Part shown: positions 53,742-62,525 of the stretch, piece by piece
Layout of the letters: every line of letters starts with the position of its first letter
Position numbering within the stretch: position 1 is the stretch's first letter
Assembly: GCA_903642235.1 (NCBI GenBank)
Contig: CAHJWL010000007.1
Span: forward strand, 164,475-228,474
Origin: Acidobacteriaceae bacterium
GTDB lineage: Bacteria > Acidobacteriota > Terriglobia > Terriglobales > Acidobacteriaceae
Direction: 5' to 3'
Length of the DNA: 64,000 nucleotides
The notes under the pieces: generated by a model
What the model was told of the DNA's origin: nothing
Seen by the model: the letters and a program-made list of their open reading frames with translations, nothing else
Databases searched by the model: none
Program-made: the position numbers and the translations under genes

Positions 53742-56123
53742 ATGGACCGCAGGAACTTCCTCAAGACATCCGGGACCGCAATTGCGGCTACGACGCTTAC
53801 ACCATCAAGTCTGGCGCAGAAGCCGGTGCCAAGTTCTACCAGCCGTCTTGTTCTGCCGATGAATCGGGGCTGGCGCTACTCGCCACACGTTACAGAGGCC
53901 GCCCACACAGTCGACTTCGATGATTCAAGCCTCACCCAGGTCGTTATTCCACATACGAATGTTCGCCTGCCGTGGCATAGCTTCGACGAGAAGAGCTACG
54001 AGTTTGTATCGCTTTACCGGCGATCGATCAAGGTACCTGCCGAGGCGCAGGGAAAGCGCGTCTTCGTAGACTTCGAAGGCGTAATGACTGCCTCGACCGT
54101 GTGGTTCAATGGCAAGAAGCTGGGCGAGTATCGGGGCGGCTACACCCCTTTCTCCTTCGAGTTGACCGGCCTTCTTGATCCCGCGGGCAAGAACGTGCTT
54201 GCCGTAGACGTCGATTCGACCGAGCGCGCTGATCTCCCGCCGTTCGGCAATGAGATCGACTATCTGACCTTTGGTGGAATCTATCGCGAGGTCTCCCTGC
54301 GCATCGTTCCGCAGACATACCTCGAAAGGATCCATGCTCAGCCGAAGGATGTTCTGGGGAGCAACCCATCTGTTGATCTAACCTGCTTTCTCGATCGAGC
54401 GTCAGGCTCGTCCTCCGGCAAGTTCTATCTCCGTGCGGAGCTGCTGGATGGAGATCGTGTGCTGTCGCGGGTGACCGAGCGCGTTCCAACGCCTAAGCCG
54501 ATTGAGCGGGTGAATTCAGACGATGGACAGGCTGCAGGCGCCGCGCTCAGCATGCCGATCGATGCAAACGGCCACACGTTTGCCCTCACCAAGCTTGGCG
54601 CAATCGAACTGTGGGACCTCAATCATCCCAAGCTCTATACCGTGAACGTGCAGCTTCTGGAGAACGGTCGTGTGATCGATGAAGATACGTGTCGTATCGG
54701 CTTTCGAGAGGCGACGTTCACCGATCAGGGATTCTCTTTGAATGGCAAGGTCATCAAGCTGCATGGGCTTGATCGTCATCAGACCTTTCCATGGGTTGGT
54801 CAGGCGATGCCGGCACGGCCGCAGCGACAGGACGCGCGCATTCTCCGGCATGATCTTCGCTGCAATATCGTGCGTACCTCGCACTACCCGCAATCGCGTC
54901 ATTTCCTGGACGAGTGCGACGAGATTGGCTTGTTAGTGCTTGAAGAGATTCCTGGCTGGCAGCATATCGGCCCGGTCGCCTGGCAGGATGTGGCGGTGGA
55001 CAACGTTCGCCGCATGGTGCGCCGTGACTGGAATCATCCTTCGATCATCCTGTGGGGAGTTCGCATCAACGAGTCGCGTGACAACCATGATTTCTACACG
55101 CGGACCAACGCTCTGGCGCATGCGCTTGACAAGAGTCGGCAGACGGGCGGGATTCGATACTTTCAGGAGTCTGAGTTTCTGGAAGACGTCTTCACAATGA
55201 ACGACTTCGGCTGGCCGATGAAGGCACCCAATCACCCACGCTATCTCAACACGGAGTTTGTCGGTCACACCTTTCCGACAAAGACAATCGACAGCAAAGA
55301 ACGATTGCAGGAGCACACCATACGGCATGTACGCGTGCACGATCAGCTCGCTTCCAATCCGCAGTATGCAGGCGGCATCGGCTGGTGCGCGTTCGACTAC
55401 AACACGCATGACAACTTTGGCTCCGGCGATCGCATCTGCTACCACGGCGTTATGGACATGTTTCGCACACCCAAGCCCGCCGCTGGTTTCTATAAATCCA
55501 TGTGCGAGCCGGCGGAGGAGATCGTACTCGAGCCTTCCTTTCACTGGGCGCGCAACGATGAGTCTCTCGGCTTCACTGACGCGCTCATCAGCTCCAACTG
55601 CGACCATCTCAAGCTTTTTGTGAATGACGGTAAAGAATGGAAGATGGTTGCTGAGGGAGATCCTGATAAGCAGCGCTTCGCCCACCTCAAATATCCTCCG
55701 TTCGATATTCAGCTTGAGGGCAAGGTGAGGTCCTGGGGCGACCTGCGCATTGACGGCTTTATTGCGGGAAAACAGGTGATCTCGAAGAGCTACTCCGGTA
55801 AGGGTATCGATCAGGCTTTCGTACTTCTGCCGGACGAGACAAAGCTCCTTGCAGATGGGGCGGACAGCGTACGTGTGGTGTTGCGTGTCAACGACGAGTT
55901 TGGCCGGGTTCGGCCGTTTGCCGCCGATGCGATCGAGTTCCGTGTAGAAGGCCCCGCGGACATCATCGGCGACAATCCTTTCGGACTCATTGGAGGTACG
56001 GGAGCGATCTGGCTTCGGACCAGAGAGCAGGCAGGCACCGTCACTCTTCATGCAAAGCATCCCATCCTGGGGGAGCAAGCGGTCGAATTCACGATAAGCG
56101 AAGCTCCGGCAGAGGTTGTATAA
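53742..56123 (+). CDS. GH2-family beta-galactosidase-like enzyme, exported
   Basis: A 793-residue protein with an N-terminal Tat-like signal (MDRRNFLKTSGTAIAATT). Sugar-binding jelly roll (GGYTPFSFELTGLLD), Ig domains and TIM barrel are in order; acid/base Glu444 in VRINESRDN and nucleophile Glu505 in LNTEFVGH are present. The 200-residue C-terminal part has two more beta domains (DUF4982-type and bacterial Ig-like). ATG 53742 has GCAGGAG upstream. It converges with a GH35 gene, 3 bases apart, which suggests shared galactoside use. Confidence 0.88.
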   Translation: MDRRNFLKTSGTAIAATTLTPSSLAQKPVPSSTSRLVLPMNRGWRYSPHVTEAAHTVDFDDSSLTQVVIPHTNVRLPWHSFDEKSYEFVSLYRRSIKVPAEAQGKRVFVDFEGVMTASTVWFNGKKLGEYRGGYTPFSFELTGLLDPAGKNVLAVDVDSTERADLPPFGNEIDYLTFGGIYREVSLRIVPQTYLERIHAQPKDVLGSNPSVDLTCFLDRASGSSSGKFYLRAELLDGDRVLSRVTERVPTPKPIERVNSDDGQAAGAALSMPIDANGHTFALTKLGAIELWDLNHPKLYTVNVQLLENGRVIDEDTCRIGFREATFTDQGFSLNGKVIKLHGLDRHQTFPWVGQAMPARPQRQDARILRHDLRCNIVRTSHYPQSRHFLDECDEIGLLVLEEIPGWQHIGPVAWQDVAVDNVRRMVRRDWNHPSIILWGVRINESRDNHDFYTRTNALAHALDKSRQTGGIRYFQESEFLEDVFTMNDFGWPMKAPNHPRYLNTEFVGHTFPTKTIDSKERLQEHTIRHVRVHDQLASNPQYAGGIGWCAFDYNTHDNFGSGDRICYHGVMDMFRTPKPAAGFYKSMCEPAEEIVLEPSFHWARNDESLGFTDALISSNCDHLKLFVNDGKEWKMVAEGDPDKQRFAHLKYPPFDIQLEGKVRSWGDLRIDGFIAGKQVISKSYSGKGIDQAFVLLPDETKLLADGADSVRVVLRVNDEFGRVRPFAADAIEFRVEGPADIIGDNPFGLIGGTGAIWLRTREQAGTVTLHAKHPILGEQAVEFTISEAPAEVV

Positions 56124-56126
56124 ATG

Positions 56127-57971
56127 CTATTTCGCTGCGTCGGCGACGGTCGGCGCAGCGACCCACTCAGCGGAGGAGCTCAGATGTGGTCTGTTTCGCC
56201 CTGCTAGGTCAAACAGGATGACATCATTCGGTCCCCTGCGCAGCCATGCGCCGGGCGTCCACAACGAGTACTGCGGGCCGACATTCCAGAAGCGACCGAG
56301 TGCGACCTTGTTGAGCCATACAAAGCCCTTGCTGTTACCGCTCAGGTCGAGATACGTATCAGCGGGTACGTCCGCTTCAAGGGTTGCGTGATAAAAGCAG
56401 GGGCCAGAACATCCGCTTGTACTGTAGGCGAAGCTGGCAGGATCGGTCGTCCCAGAGAGCGGAAGCGAGTAGATCTGCCATGGACCAAGAGCCGCCCCCG
56501 CGAGCATTACCTCGCCTGTCAGTCCTTTCCGCTCTGTGCGGATCACGGGCTTGAAGTTCACACGGCCTGTGTTCTCAACCAATATCTCGAGTGTTCGCGG
56601 GACCACTGCGGAAGGTAGCGTCATGCTGCTCTGGTTTAGCCTGCGATCGAGCGTGCCTGCGAGCTTGCGATCAAGATAGACCTGGGTATAGTCATGCAGG
56701 CCGTCGAGCTTCAGTTCGCCACCGGCGTTCGCCGCCAGCCTGGTCGCATACAGCACGTAGCCGTAGCTCTGGTCCAGATCCTCCATCGTCAGCAGTGTCG
56801 GCGAGAGAACTGGCTCCGGAAGGTTCGCCCAGAGTGAGGCCGATTGAATTGCAGCCTCAACGGCAAAGGTCTTGCGCTTCGCTGACGCGGGCGGTGCTAC
56901 AAGTGTCGCTCCGGTTGTCTTCGCAATCGCGTCGCGGAAGGCGAAGTACTTGGGCGTCAGATCGCCATTTTCGCTGATCGGCGCGTCGTAATCGTAGCTT
57001 GTGGTGTCCGGTTCGTAGTTCTTGCCATCGCTGTTTGCGCCGTTCATCCAGCCAAAGCTTGTGCCGCCGTCAGCCATGTACAGGTTTACGGAGTAGCCCT
57101 GCTGCAGCATCCAGCCGAGCTCATCGGCCTCTGTCGCGGCGGCGCGTGTCTCATGCTTTGTGCCCCAGTGATCAAACCAGCCTGCCCAGTATTCGCCACT
57201 CATGCGCGGTCCCTCAGGCCGGATGGTTGCAAACTCGGCAAACGACGATCGAGCCTCGCCCGTACCGAAGTTGATCACCGCGGGCAGCTCCGGCAGCGAT
57301 CCCTTCGGCACCAGCGCTGGACCATCCGCCGTGTAAAGAATTGGCGCCGCCAGGCCGTGCTTTTCGAGCATGGTGTGGATTGATTCCATGTACTTATGAT
57401 CATCGCCAAAGGAGCCATATTCGTTCTCAACCTGCGTGGCGAGAATGGGTCCGCCATTTTGTAGCAGAAGTGGTTGCAATTGCTTGCCAAGCTGCGTGAA
57501 CCAAGCATCCGTTGCGGCTGCGAGCTTGGGATCTCGGCTGCGCAGCACGATGGATCGATCCTTCAGCAGCCACGCCGGGTAGCCCCCGAGCTCCCACTCC
57601 GCACAGACGTAGGGTCCGGGACGGAGGATGACGTAGAGCCCTGCCTGCTGCGCCTCGCGGATGAACTCCGCAACGTCGTTTTGTCCTGTGAAGTCATAGC
57701 GGCCCGGCGTTGCCTCATGCGCATTCCAGAAGATGTAGGTCGTCACACTATTCAGGCCCATGGCCTTCAGCTTTTGCAGCCGATCTTTCCAGTAAGGACG
57801 CGGAATTCGTGGGTAGTGCATCTCGCCGGAGATGATCTGGAAGGGCTTGCCGTCGACCAGGAAGTGCGTCGAGTCCACTCCCGCCGTATGTTGGGCAGCT
57901 TCGGCTGCAGCTCCCGGAAGGGAGAGCACGAGAGCGACGGCAGCGGCGAATGCAACGGAGAGGATGCGCAC
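56127..57971 (-). CDS. GH35 beta-galactosidase, exported
   Basis: A 614-residue enzyme with a signal peptide (ILSVAFAAAVALVLSLPGAAA). The barrel shows GEMHYPRIPRPYW, RPGPYVCAEWELGG, the acid/base Glu in QVENEYGS near 184 and the nucleophile Glu in GEYWAGWF near 260. C-terminal beta domains follow, including DLSGNSKGFVWLNKVALGRFW. It releases terminal beta-galactose, probably in the periplasm or outside. Confidence 0.93.
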   Translation of the reverse strand: MRILSVAFAAAVALVLSLPGAAAEAAQHTAGVDSTHFLVDGKPFQIISGEMHYPRIPRPYWKDRLQKLKAMGLNSVTTYIFWNAHEATPGRYDFTGQNDVAEFIREAQQAGLYVILRPGPYVCAEWELGGYPAWLLKDRSIVLRSRDPKLAAATDAWFTQLGKQLQPLLLQNGGPILATQVENEYGSFGDDHKYMESIHTMLEKHGLAAPILYTADGPALVPKGSLPELPAVINFGTGEARSSFAEFATIRPEGPRMSGEYWAGWFDHWGTKHETRAAATEADELGWMLQQGYSVNLYMADGGTSFGWMNGANSDGKNYEPDTTSYDYDAPISENGDLTPKYFAFRDAIAKTTGATLVAPPASAKRKTFAVEAAIQSASLWANLPEPVLSPTLLTMEDLDQSYGYVLYATRLAANAGGELKLDGLHDYTQVYLDRKLAGTLDRRLNQSSMTLPSAVVPRTLEILVENTGRVNFKPVIRTERKGLTGEVMLAGAALGPWQIYSLPLSGTTDPASFAYSTSGCSGPCFYHATLEADVPADTYLDLSGNSKGFVWLNKVALGRFWNVGPQYSLWTPGAWLRRGPNDVILFDLAGRNRPHLSSSAEWVAAPTVADAAK

Positions 57972-58034
57972 CCGCTCAGGCTACGGACTGCTCGCGCCTC
58001 CGTCAATGCGGGTCCAGGCTCCGAGAAGGTTGGC

Positions 58035-59333
58035 TTACAAGGAACCGGTCTTTGCCGGAGAGTTGTCCTTCGGCGGCTTGACGCCCGCACTCTGCTCTCG
58101 TGCAGCCTCTTGCTCGACCGCGCGCATGACGCGGAGCAGATTGCCGCCATAGATCTTCTCGATCTCCCCCGCGCTATAGCCCTTCTCGAGCAGAGCCCGC
58201 GTGAGTGCCGGGAACTTGTCGTACGAGCTCAGCTCTTTCGGCACGCAGCCAACCCCATCGAAGTCCGTCCCGATGCCGACATGATCCACGCCGCCGACCT
58301 GCACGGCATGATCGATCTGCGCGACCACGTCAGCAAGCGTCGCAGACGGCAGCTTACCGTTCATCTCATCCTCGATCTTCTCCACTGCCTCGTTGCGCAC
58401 GATGGGGTCTTCGATCTTGCGAGCCTCCGCCAGACGCGGCCGCAGCTCTGCCATGAGCGGCTTTGCGTCGTTCTGGTAGCGCTGCGAAAGGTAGGCGCAA
58501 TCGAAGTTAATCTGCATCGTGCCGCCCTTTGCTGCCAGTGCGCGGATCATCGCGTCCGTCATGTTGCGGGTGTTGTCGGAGATTGCCCGGCAGCTCGAGT
58601 GGGAGGCAATGATCGGTGCTTTCGAGACCTCAAGCGCGTCGAAGAAGGTCTTGTCCGCTGTATGCGAGATGTCGACCATCATGCCCAGGCGGTTCATCTC
58701 GAGGACGACCTCCTTGCCGTAGGGAGTGAGGCCGTTGTGGTGCTTCACCTTCTCATCCGTGATGTCGCCCTGCGAGTCGGCCCAGCTGTTGGTGTTGAAG
58801 TGGGTCAGGGTCATGTAGCGAACGCCGAGCGTGTAGAAGTCGCGCAGCACTCGCAGGGAGTCCTCTATCGCATGTCCACCCTCGATGCCCATCAGAGCGG
58901 CGATCCTCTTTTCCTTGTGGGCCTCCACAATTTGATCTGCCGTTGTCGCAAAGACAAAATCATTCGGGTGCGCGCCGATGATGTCGGTCTTCACGGTATC
59001 AATCATCTGCAGCGCACGGTTCGCAGAGTGGTTGCCGGCCACGTACTCGGCTCCCACATAGACGGCGAAGAACTCCGCGCCAAGGAAGTCCTTCATGCGT
59101 GGCAGATCGGTCTGTCCAGTCTTGTTTGGCGATGCGATGTCATAGCCCTTCACGGTGAGCGAGGTGACGTCGTCGTGTGTGTCGATAAGAATGGCCTCGC
59201 GCGTAACGCGATCGACCTCGGCCTGGGTGACGGGCTTCGTCCGGGGGGTGTGGGGGGCCTGGGACAGGAGGCAGGGTGCGAGGGTCAAGGAGAGAGCAGC
59301 GGCGGCGGCAGAGAGTCGGAGCGAGGGATGCAT
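58035..59333 (-). CDS. Membrane dipeptidase (peptidase M19), exported
   Basis: A 432-residue zinc dipeptidase with a signal peptide. Metal ligands appear in IDTHDDV, GIEGGHAIEDS, the bridging Glu and His set, ISHTADKTF and ASHSSCRAISDN; GIGTDFDGVG is a family mark. M19 enzymes hydrolyse dipeptides, including D-amino acid forms. It shares the strand with the GH35 gene, 64 bases apart, but the link to sugar use is not evident. Confidence 0.93.
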   Translation of the reverse strand: MHPSLRLSAAAAALSLTLAPCLLSQAPHTPRTKPVTQAEVDRVTREAILIDTHDDVTSLTVKGYDIASPNKTGQTDLPRMKDFLGAEFFAVYVGAEYVAGNHSANRALQMIDTVKTDIIGAHPNDFVFATTADQIVEAHKEKRIAALMGIEGGHAIEDSLRVLRDFYTLGVRYMTLTHFNTNSWADSQGDITDEKVKHHNGLTPYGKEVVLEMNRLGMMVDISHTADKTFFDALEVSKAPIIASHSSCRAISDNTRNMTDAMIRALAAKGGTMQINFDCAYLSQRYQNDAKPLMAELRPRLAEARKIEDPIVRNEAVEKIEDEMNGKLPSATLADVVAQIDHAVQVGGVDHVGIGTDFDGVGCVPKELSSYDKFPALTRALLEKGYSAGEIEKIYGGNLLRVMRAVEQEAAREQSAGVKPPKDNSPAKTGSL

Positions 59334-59747
59334 GCGGTCGGTGCCTTTCGCGACGTGTGAGGGTCGGGTGGATTCGTGAGACAGCGATGCGGGGCCGTGG
59401 CGTGGTGATCAGAGAGACAGGAGGATTGGCATGAGTGTAGCGGATCGGTCGCCGGGCCCACGTGCTTTGTGCTGTCCAGCGAGCCGAGCGGGACGATCTC
59501 CGGGTTGGAGATCTACGCCCACCCCTCCTACGTTTTGCTGCAAATCTTCGAAGGATTGATCTTAGGTCTGGACCGCACCGCTGACTGGTTTCGAGAATGA
59601 CCGTTCGCGGAGCAGGTGATCGCCAAGTTGAAGCCCGGCGATCGCAATCTGGTCGTCGCTTCGAGGGTAGCAAGGCGCCGGTAGCCGTAGCGCCTCGCGA
59701 CTGGTGCAAAAGAGCGGACGTGGTTCGGTCCGGTAGCATTGATCCTC
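59334..59747. other. Intergenic stretch with possible BLUF-like remnant
   Basis: 414 bases without a confident gene. ATG 59431 has AGGAGG 6 bases upstream and opens 42 codons of poor composition. A second plus-strand frame, about 59466-59598, contains ISGLEIYAHPSYVLLQIFEG, which matches the pattern of a BLUF photoreceptor strand pair, then stops at 59598-59600. This may be decayed; the similarity is short. Confidence 0.3.
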
Positions 59748-61091
59748 ATGAAGACGATCCCCTGCCGGTACCCTGTTCGATCACGATGGACGCTCCGTCG
59801 ACTGGCCTCTGTGCTGGCGATCTCCGCGGTGTTGCTGTGGGGTTCGACTGAAGCGAGGGCGCAGACGCTGGCGCGGCCGGGTTGGGCGGGGTCGGGCATG
59901 AAGGTGACGCAGTGGTGGAGGAACTCCGTGATCGTGGAGGTGTCTGCTGAGAGTGCCGAGGCGGGGACGGTGCTGGGCCGCACGCGGCTGCAACTTGGCG
60001 ATCTGCAGACGCTGGGAACGGATGCGATTCTGCTGCGCGGGATGGACGCAGGGGCTGCCGGGAGTGGTTCAGAGCCGCAGCTGGCGGAGAACTACGGAAC
60101 GATGGATGAGTTCGACCAGCTGATGCGAGAGGCGAGCGGGCGACGGATGCGGCTGATGGTGGAGCTGCCGGCGGGTCTGACGGGCGATGCTTTGCTGGCG
60201 GACGCGCGGTTCTGGCTGAACCGCGGGGTGAGCGGGCTCTCTTTACAGGCGGATGCGGGGCGCCCGGCAGATGTGGTGCATGGCTTGCGGGGAGTGCTGC
60301 ACGGGTATGTGGGCGAGCGGGTTCTGGCGGCGGAGGCTGCGGATGGGTCGGCTGCCGCCCGTGGGGGAGATGGCCCGGATCTGGTATTTACAGTGCTGCG
60401 AGGGTTCGGGGCAGGCGCGCAAACGACGGATGTTGCGGCTGTGCGAGCGGCGATCGAGGGGGCGCGGCGCGGGGGCGCGGGTGTGAGTGTGGCGGCGATC
60501 GAATCGAAGGCGCCGGCGGTGAAGGGCGGGGAGGCGAAGGCTCGGGCGACGGCGCTGCTGACGGTGCGCGGAAGCGTGGCGCTGCGGGCGCAGGATGTGG
60601 GTGTGGGGCCTGAGGAGCAGGCGCGGATGCAGGCGGCCGAACGGGAGGCTGCGGAGAAGAGGGCGGTTGAGGCGGCGACGAGCCCGGCGGCGGCCTCGAA
60701 TGCGCGGCGTGCGGCGGCGGCGCGGAAGGCGGCAGCGGCTACGGCGCTGGAGTTGCCGGGGGACGCTACCTTTGCCTGGTACCAGCGGATGATCGGGATG
60801 CATCGGGGAAGTGCGGCGATGCTGGGAGGAGAGCAGACGATGGTGAACGAGGATGACAAGGGCGCGCTGGTGGCCGTGTGGCAGGGGCGTGGTGGGCAGC
60901 CGCTGGTGGCGGTGGTGAACTTGCATGCGGAGCCGTGCACGATGAGTCTGGCCGAAGACTTTGCGCGATTGAAGCTGCGTGGCGTGTTTCTGCGGGCGGT
61001 GGCGCGGACCGATACGGGGATGGGGGCTATGCCGCTGGGGCGTGTGAGCCTGCCGGGGTATGGGGTGTATGTGGGGCAGCTCGGACGGTAG
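59748..61091 (+). CDS. Exported GH13-fold protein lacking catalytic residues
   Basis: A 447-residue protein with signal peptide (RLASVLAISAVLLWGSTEARA). The start of the barrel is clear (WWRNSVIVEVSAESAEAG, then LGDLQTLGTDAILLRGMDA, ENYGTMDEFDQLMREASG), and the C-terminal beta domain has FAWYQRMIGMHRGSAAMLGG and LVAVVNLH. But the region I DxxxNH is replaced by MVELPAGLTG, and the nucleophile segment (usually GFRLD) is GLSLQ, giving Ser in place of Arg and Gln (residue 167) in place of the nucleophile Asp. An Ala-rich stretch (~300-345) links the parts. It is therefore probably a binding or structural pseudoenzyme. ATG 59748 chosen over TTG 59739. Confidence 0.75.
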   Translation: MKTIPCRYPVRSRWTLRRLASVLAISAVLLWGSTEARAQTLARPGWAGSGMKVTQWWRNSVIVEVSAESAEAGTVLGRTRLQLGDLQTLGTDAILLRGMDAGAAGSGSEPQLAENYGTMDEFDQLMREASGRRMRLMVELPAGLTGDALLADARFWLNRGVSGLSLQADAGRPADVVHGLRGVLHGYVGERVLAAEAADGSAAARGGDGPDLVFTVLRGFGAGAQTTDVAAVRAAIEGARRGGAGVSVAAIESKAPAVKGGEAKARATALLTVRGSVALRAQDVGVGPEEQARMQAAEREAAEKRAVEAATSPAAASNARRAAAARKAAAATALELPGDATFAWYQRMIGMHRGSAAMLGGEQTMVNEDDKGALVAVWQGRGGQPLVAVVNLHAEPCTMSLAEDFARLKLRGVFLRAVARTDTGMGAMPLGRVSLPGYGVYVGQLGR

Positions 61092-61096
61092 GGCAG

Positions 61097-62332
61097 CTAG
61101 GACAGTAAATCACTCGAAAGAATGGTGTTGTAGGCAGAGTAGAGCTTGTCGAAGACGGCGTCCCAGCTGCAGGTGAGGGCGTAGGCGCGGGCCGCCTCGC
61201 GCATGGCCTGGTGGCGCACGGGATCGGCGAGCAGATGGGCGATGGTGTTTGCAAAGTCCTCATCTTCAGCAACATAGCCGGTTTCGGGACGGACGATATG
61301 GCGGGGTCCGCCGTCGGGGGTGACGAGGGCTGGGACGCCGGAGGCGAGGGCTTCGAGGACGACGTTGCCGAAGGTGTCGGTGTGGGAGGGGAAGACGAGC
61401 AGATCCATGTTGCTGTAGGCCTCGGCGAGATCGTCTCCGCGCAGGACGCCGGCGAAGATTGCGTCTGGAAGTTGCTGACGCAGTTGAGGTTCGAGGTTGC
61501 CGTGGCCGACGATGAGAAAGCGTGTGGAGGTGATGCCGGAGGCGCGGAGGGAGGCTTGGATGCGCGGCAGGAGAGCGACGTTCTTCTCGATCGAGAGGCG
61601 GCCGACGAAGCCCAGAAGCAGCGTTTTCCGGTCGGGAAATGACACGTTCGAGGCCCTAAAAAGCGGGTTCTGGTCAGGATTTGCAGCGATTGGGGGCATA
61701 TTGCGCGAACGCCGGGCGGGTGTGAAGAGGTCGGTGTCGACGCCGCGCTGCATGAGATGGCAGGGCCGATGGGTGCGGCGCTCGAGGAGGGTGCAGAGCT
61801 CGAGGTTGGGGGCGAAGAGGACGCGGGCGAGGCGGTAGAAGCGGGTGGTGGCGACGAGTGAGAGATGCTCGACGGACTTCTCGACGCGTGCGGCGTACTT
61901 CCCGGGGAGATGGCGGGTGAGCCAGTGCATGCGGCGGCCGGCGTACTCGTGGACGTTGGTGTGCCAGGAGGCGGCGAGCGGGATGCGGTGGCGCCAGGCA
62001 AACCAGGCGCCGAGGATGCCGAGCTCGCTCGGGCCGGTGATGTGGAGGATGTCCGGGCGAAAGCGGCGGAGAGCGCGATCGACGGTGCGAGTGTGGCGGG
62101 CGAAGAGAGGATCGAAGAAGAGGTCTTTTTCAAGGGCGATAGCGGCGCGGGAGCGCGGGAGCTCGAGGGTGTGGAAGTCGCCGGTGGAGGTGGGCAGACT
62201 GGCGCCGGCGCGGATGCTGAGGAAGGGCAGGCCGCGGCGCTGGGCGAAGGCGGCGAAGTTGCGGGAGGTGTGGGCGACGCCGTTGACCTCGTGGAAGGAA
62301 TCGGTGAAGAAGGCGACACGGGGCAGCGGCAT
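61097..62332 (-). CDS. GT4 glycosyltransferase, MgtA-like
   Basis: A 411-residue GT-B glycosyltransferase. N-terminal VAFFTDSFHEVNGVAHT, HITGPSELGILGAWFAW, and C-terminal LLGFVGRLSIEKNVALLP, FPSHTDTFGNVVLEALASG match GDP-mannose-dependent mannosyltransferases (MgtA/PimB-like). It would add a hexose, perhaps mannose, to a lipid or glycan at the inner membrane. It converges with the GH13-like pseudoenzyme gene, 5 bases apart, and is divergent from GH27. Confidence 0.88.
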   Translation of the reverse strand: MPLPRVAFFTDSFHEVNGVAHTSRNFAAFAQRRGLPFLSIRAGASLPTSTGDFHTLELPRSRAAIALEKDLFFDPLFARHTRTVDRALRRFRPDILHITGPSELGILGAWFAWRHRIPLAASWHTNVHEYAGRRMHWLTRHLPGKYAARVEKSVEHLSLVATTRFYRLARVLFAPNLELCTLLERRTHRPCHLMQRGVDTDLFTPARRSRNMPPIAANPDQNPLFRASNVSFPDRKTLLLGFVGRLSIEKNVALLPRIQASLRASGITSTRFLIVGHGNLEPQLRQQLPDAIFAGVLRGDDLAEAYSNMDLLVFPSHTDTFGNVVLEALASGVPALVTPDGGPRHIVRPETGYVAEDEDFANTIAHLLADPVRHQAMREAARAYALTCSWDAVFDKLYSAYNTILSSDLLS

Positions 62333-62525
62333 GATTCAGGGTACCGCCCCGCTTGGGCTTCGGGCGTGGGGCCGTCAAGTCAGCACGGAGTTCACTCGAC
62401 ATCGAAGACGCTGTTACGGTGGTGGCCGTCGGAGCGCGTGGGCTTGTGTCTACAGGGGAAAGCGGGGCGCCTGTGCGAACGGCATATACCATGACTGCGA
62501 ACCATCTTCCTCGAAAGGTTTCTTC

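Noticed and set aside
57474..59360. 628-codon plus-strand frame opposite GH35 and M19
   Set aside because: It is antisense to two well-supported genes and has low-complexity Arg/Leu/Val content without motifs.
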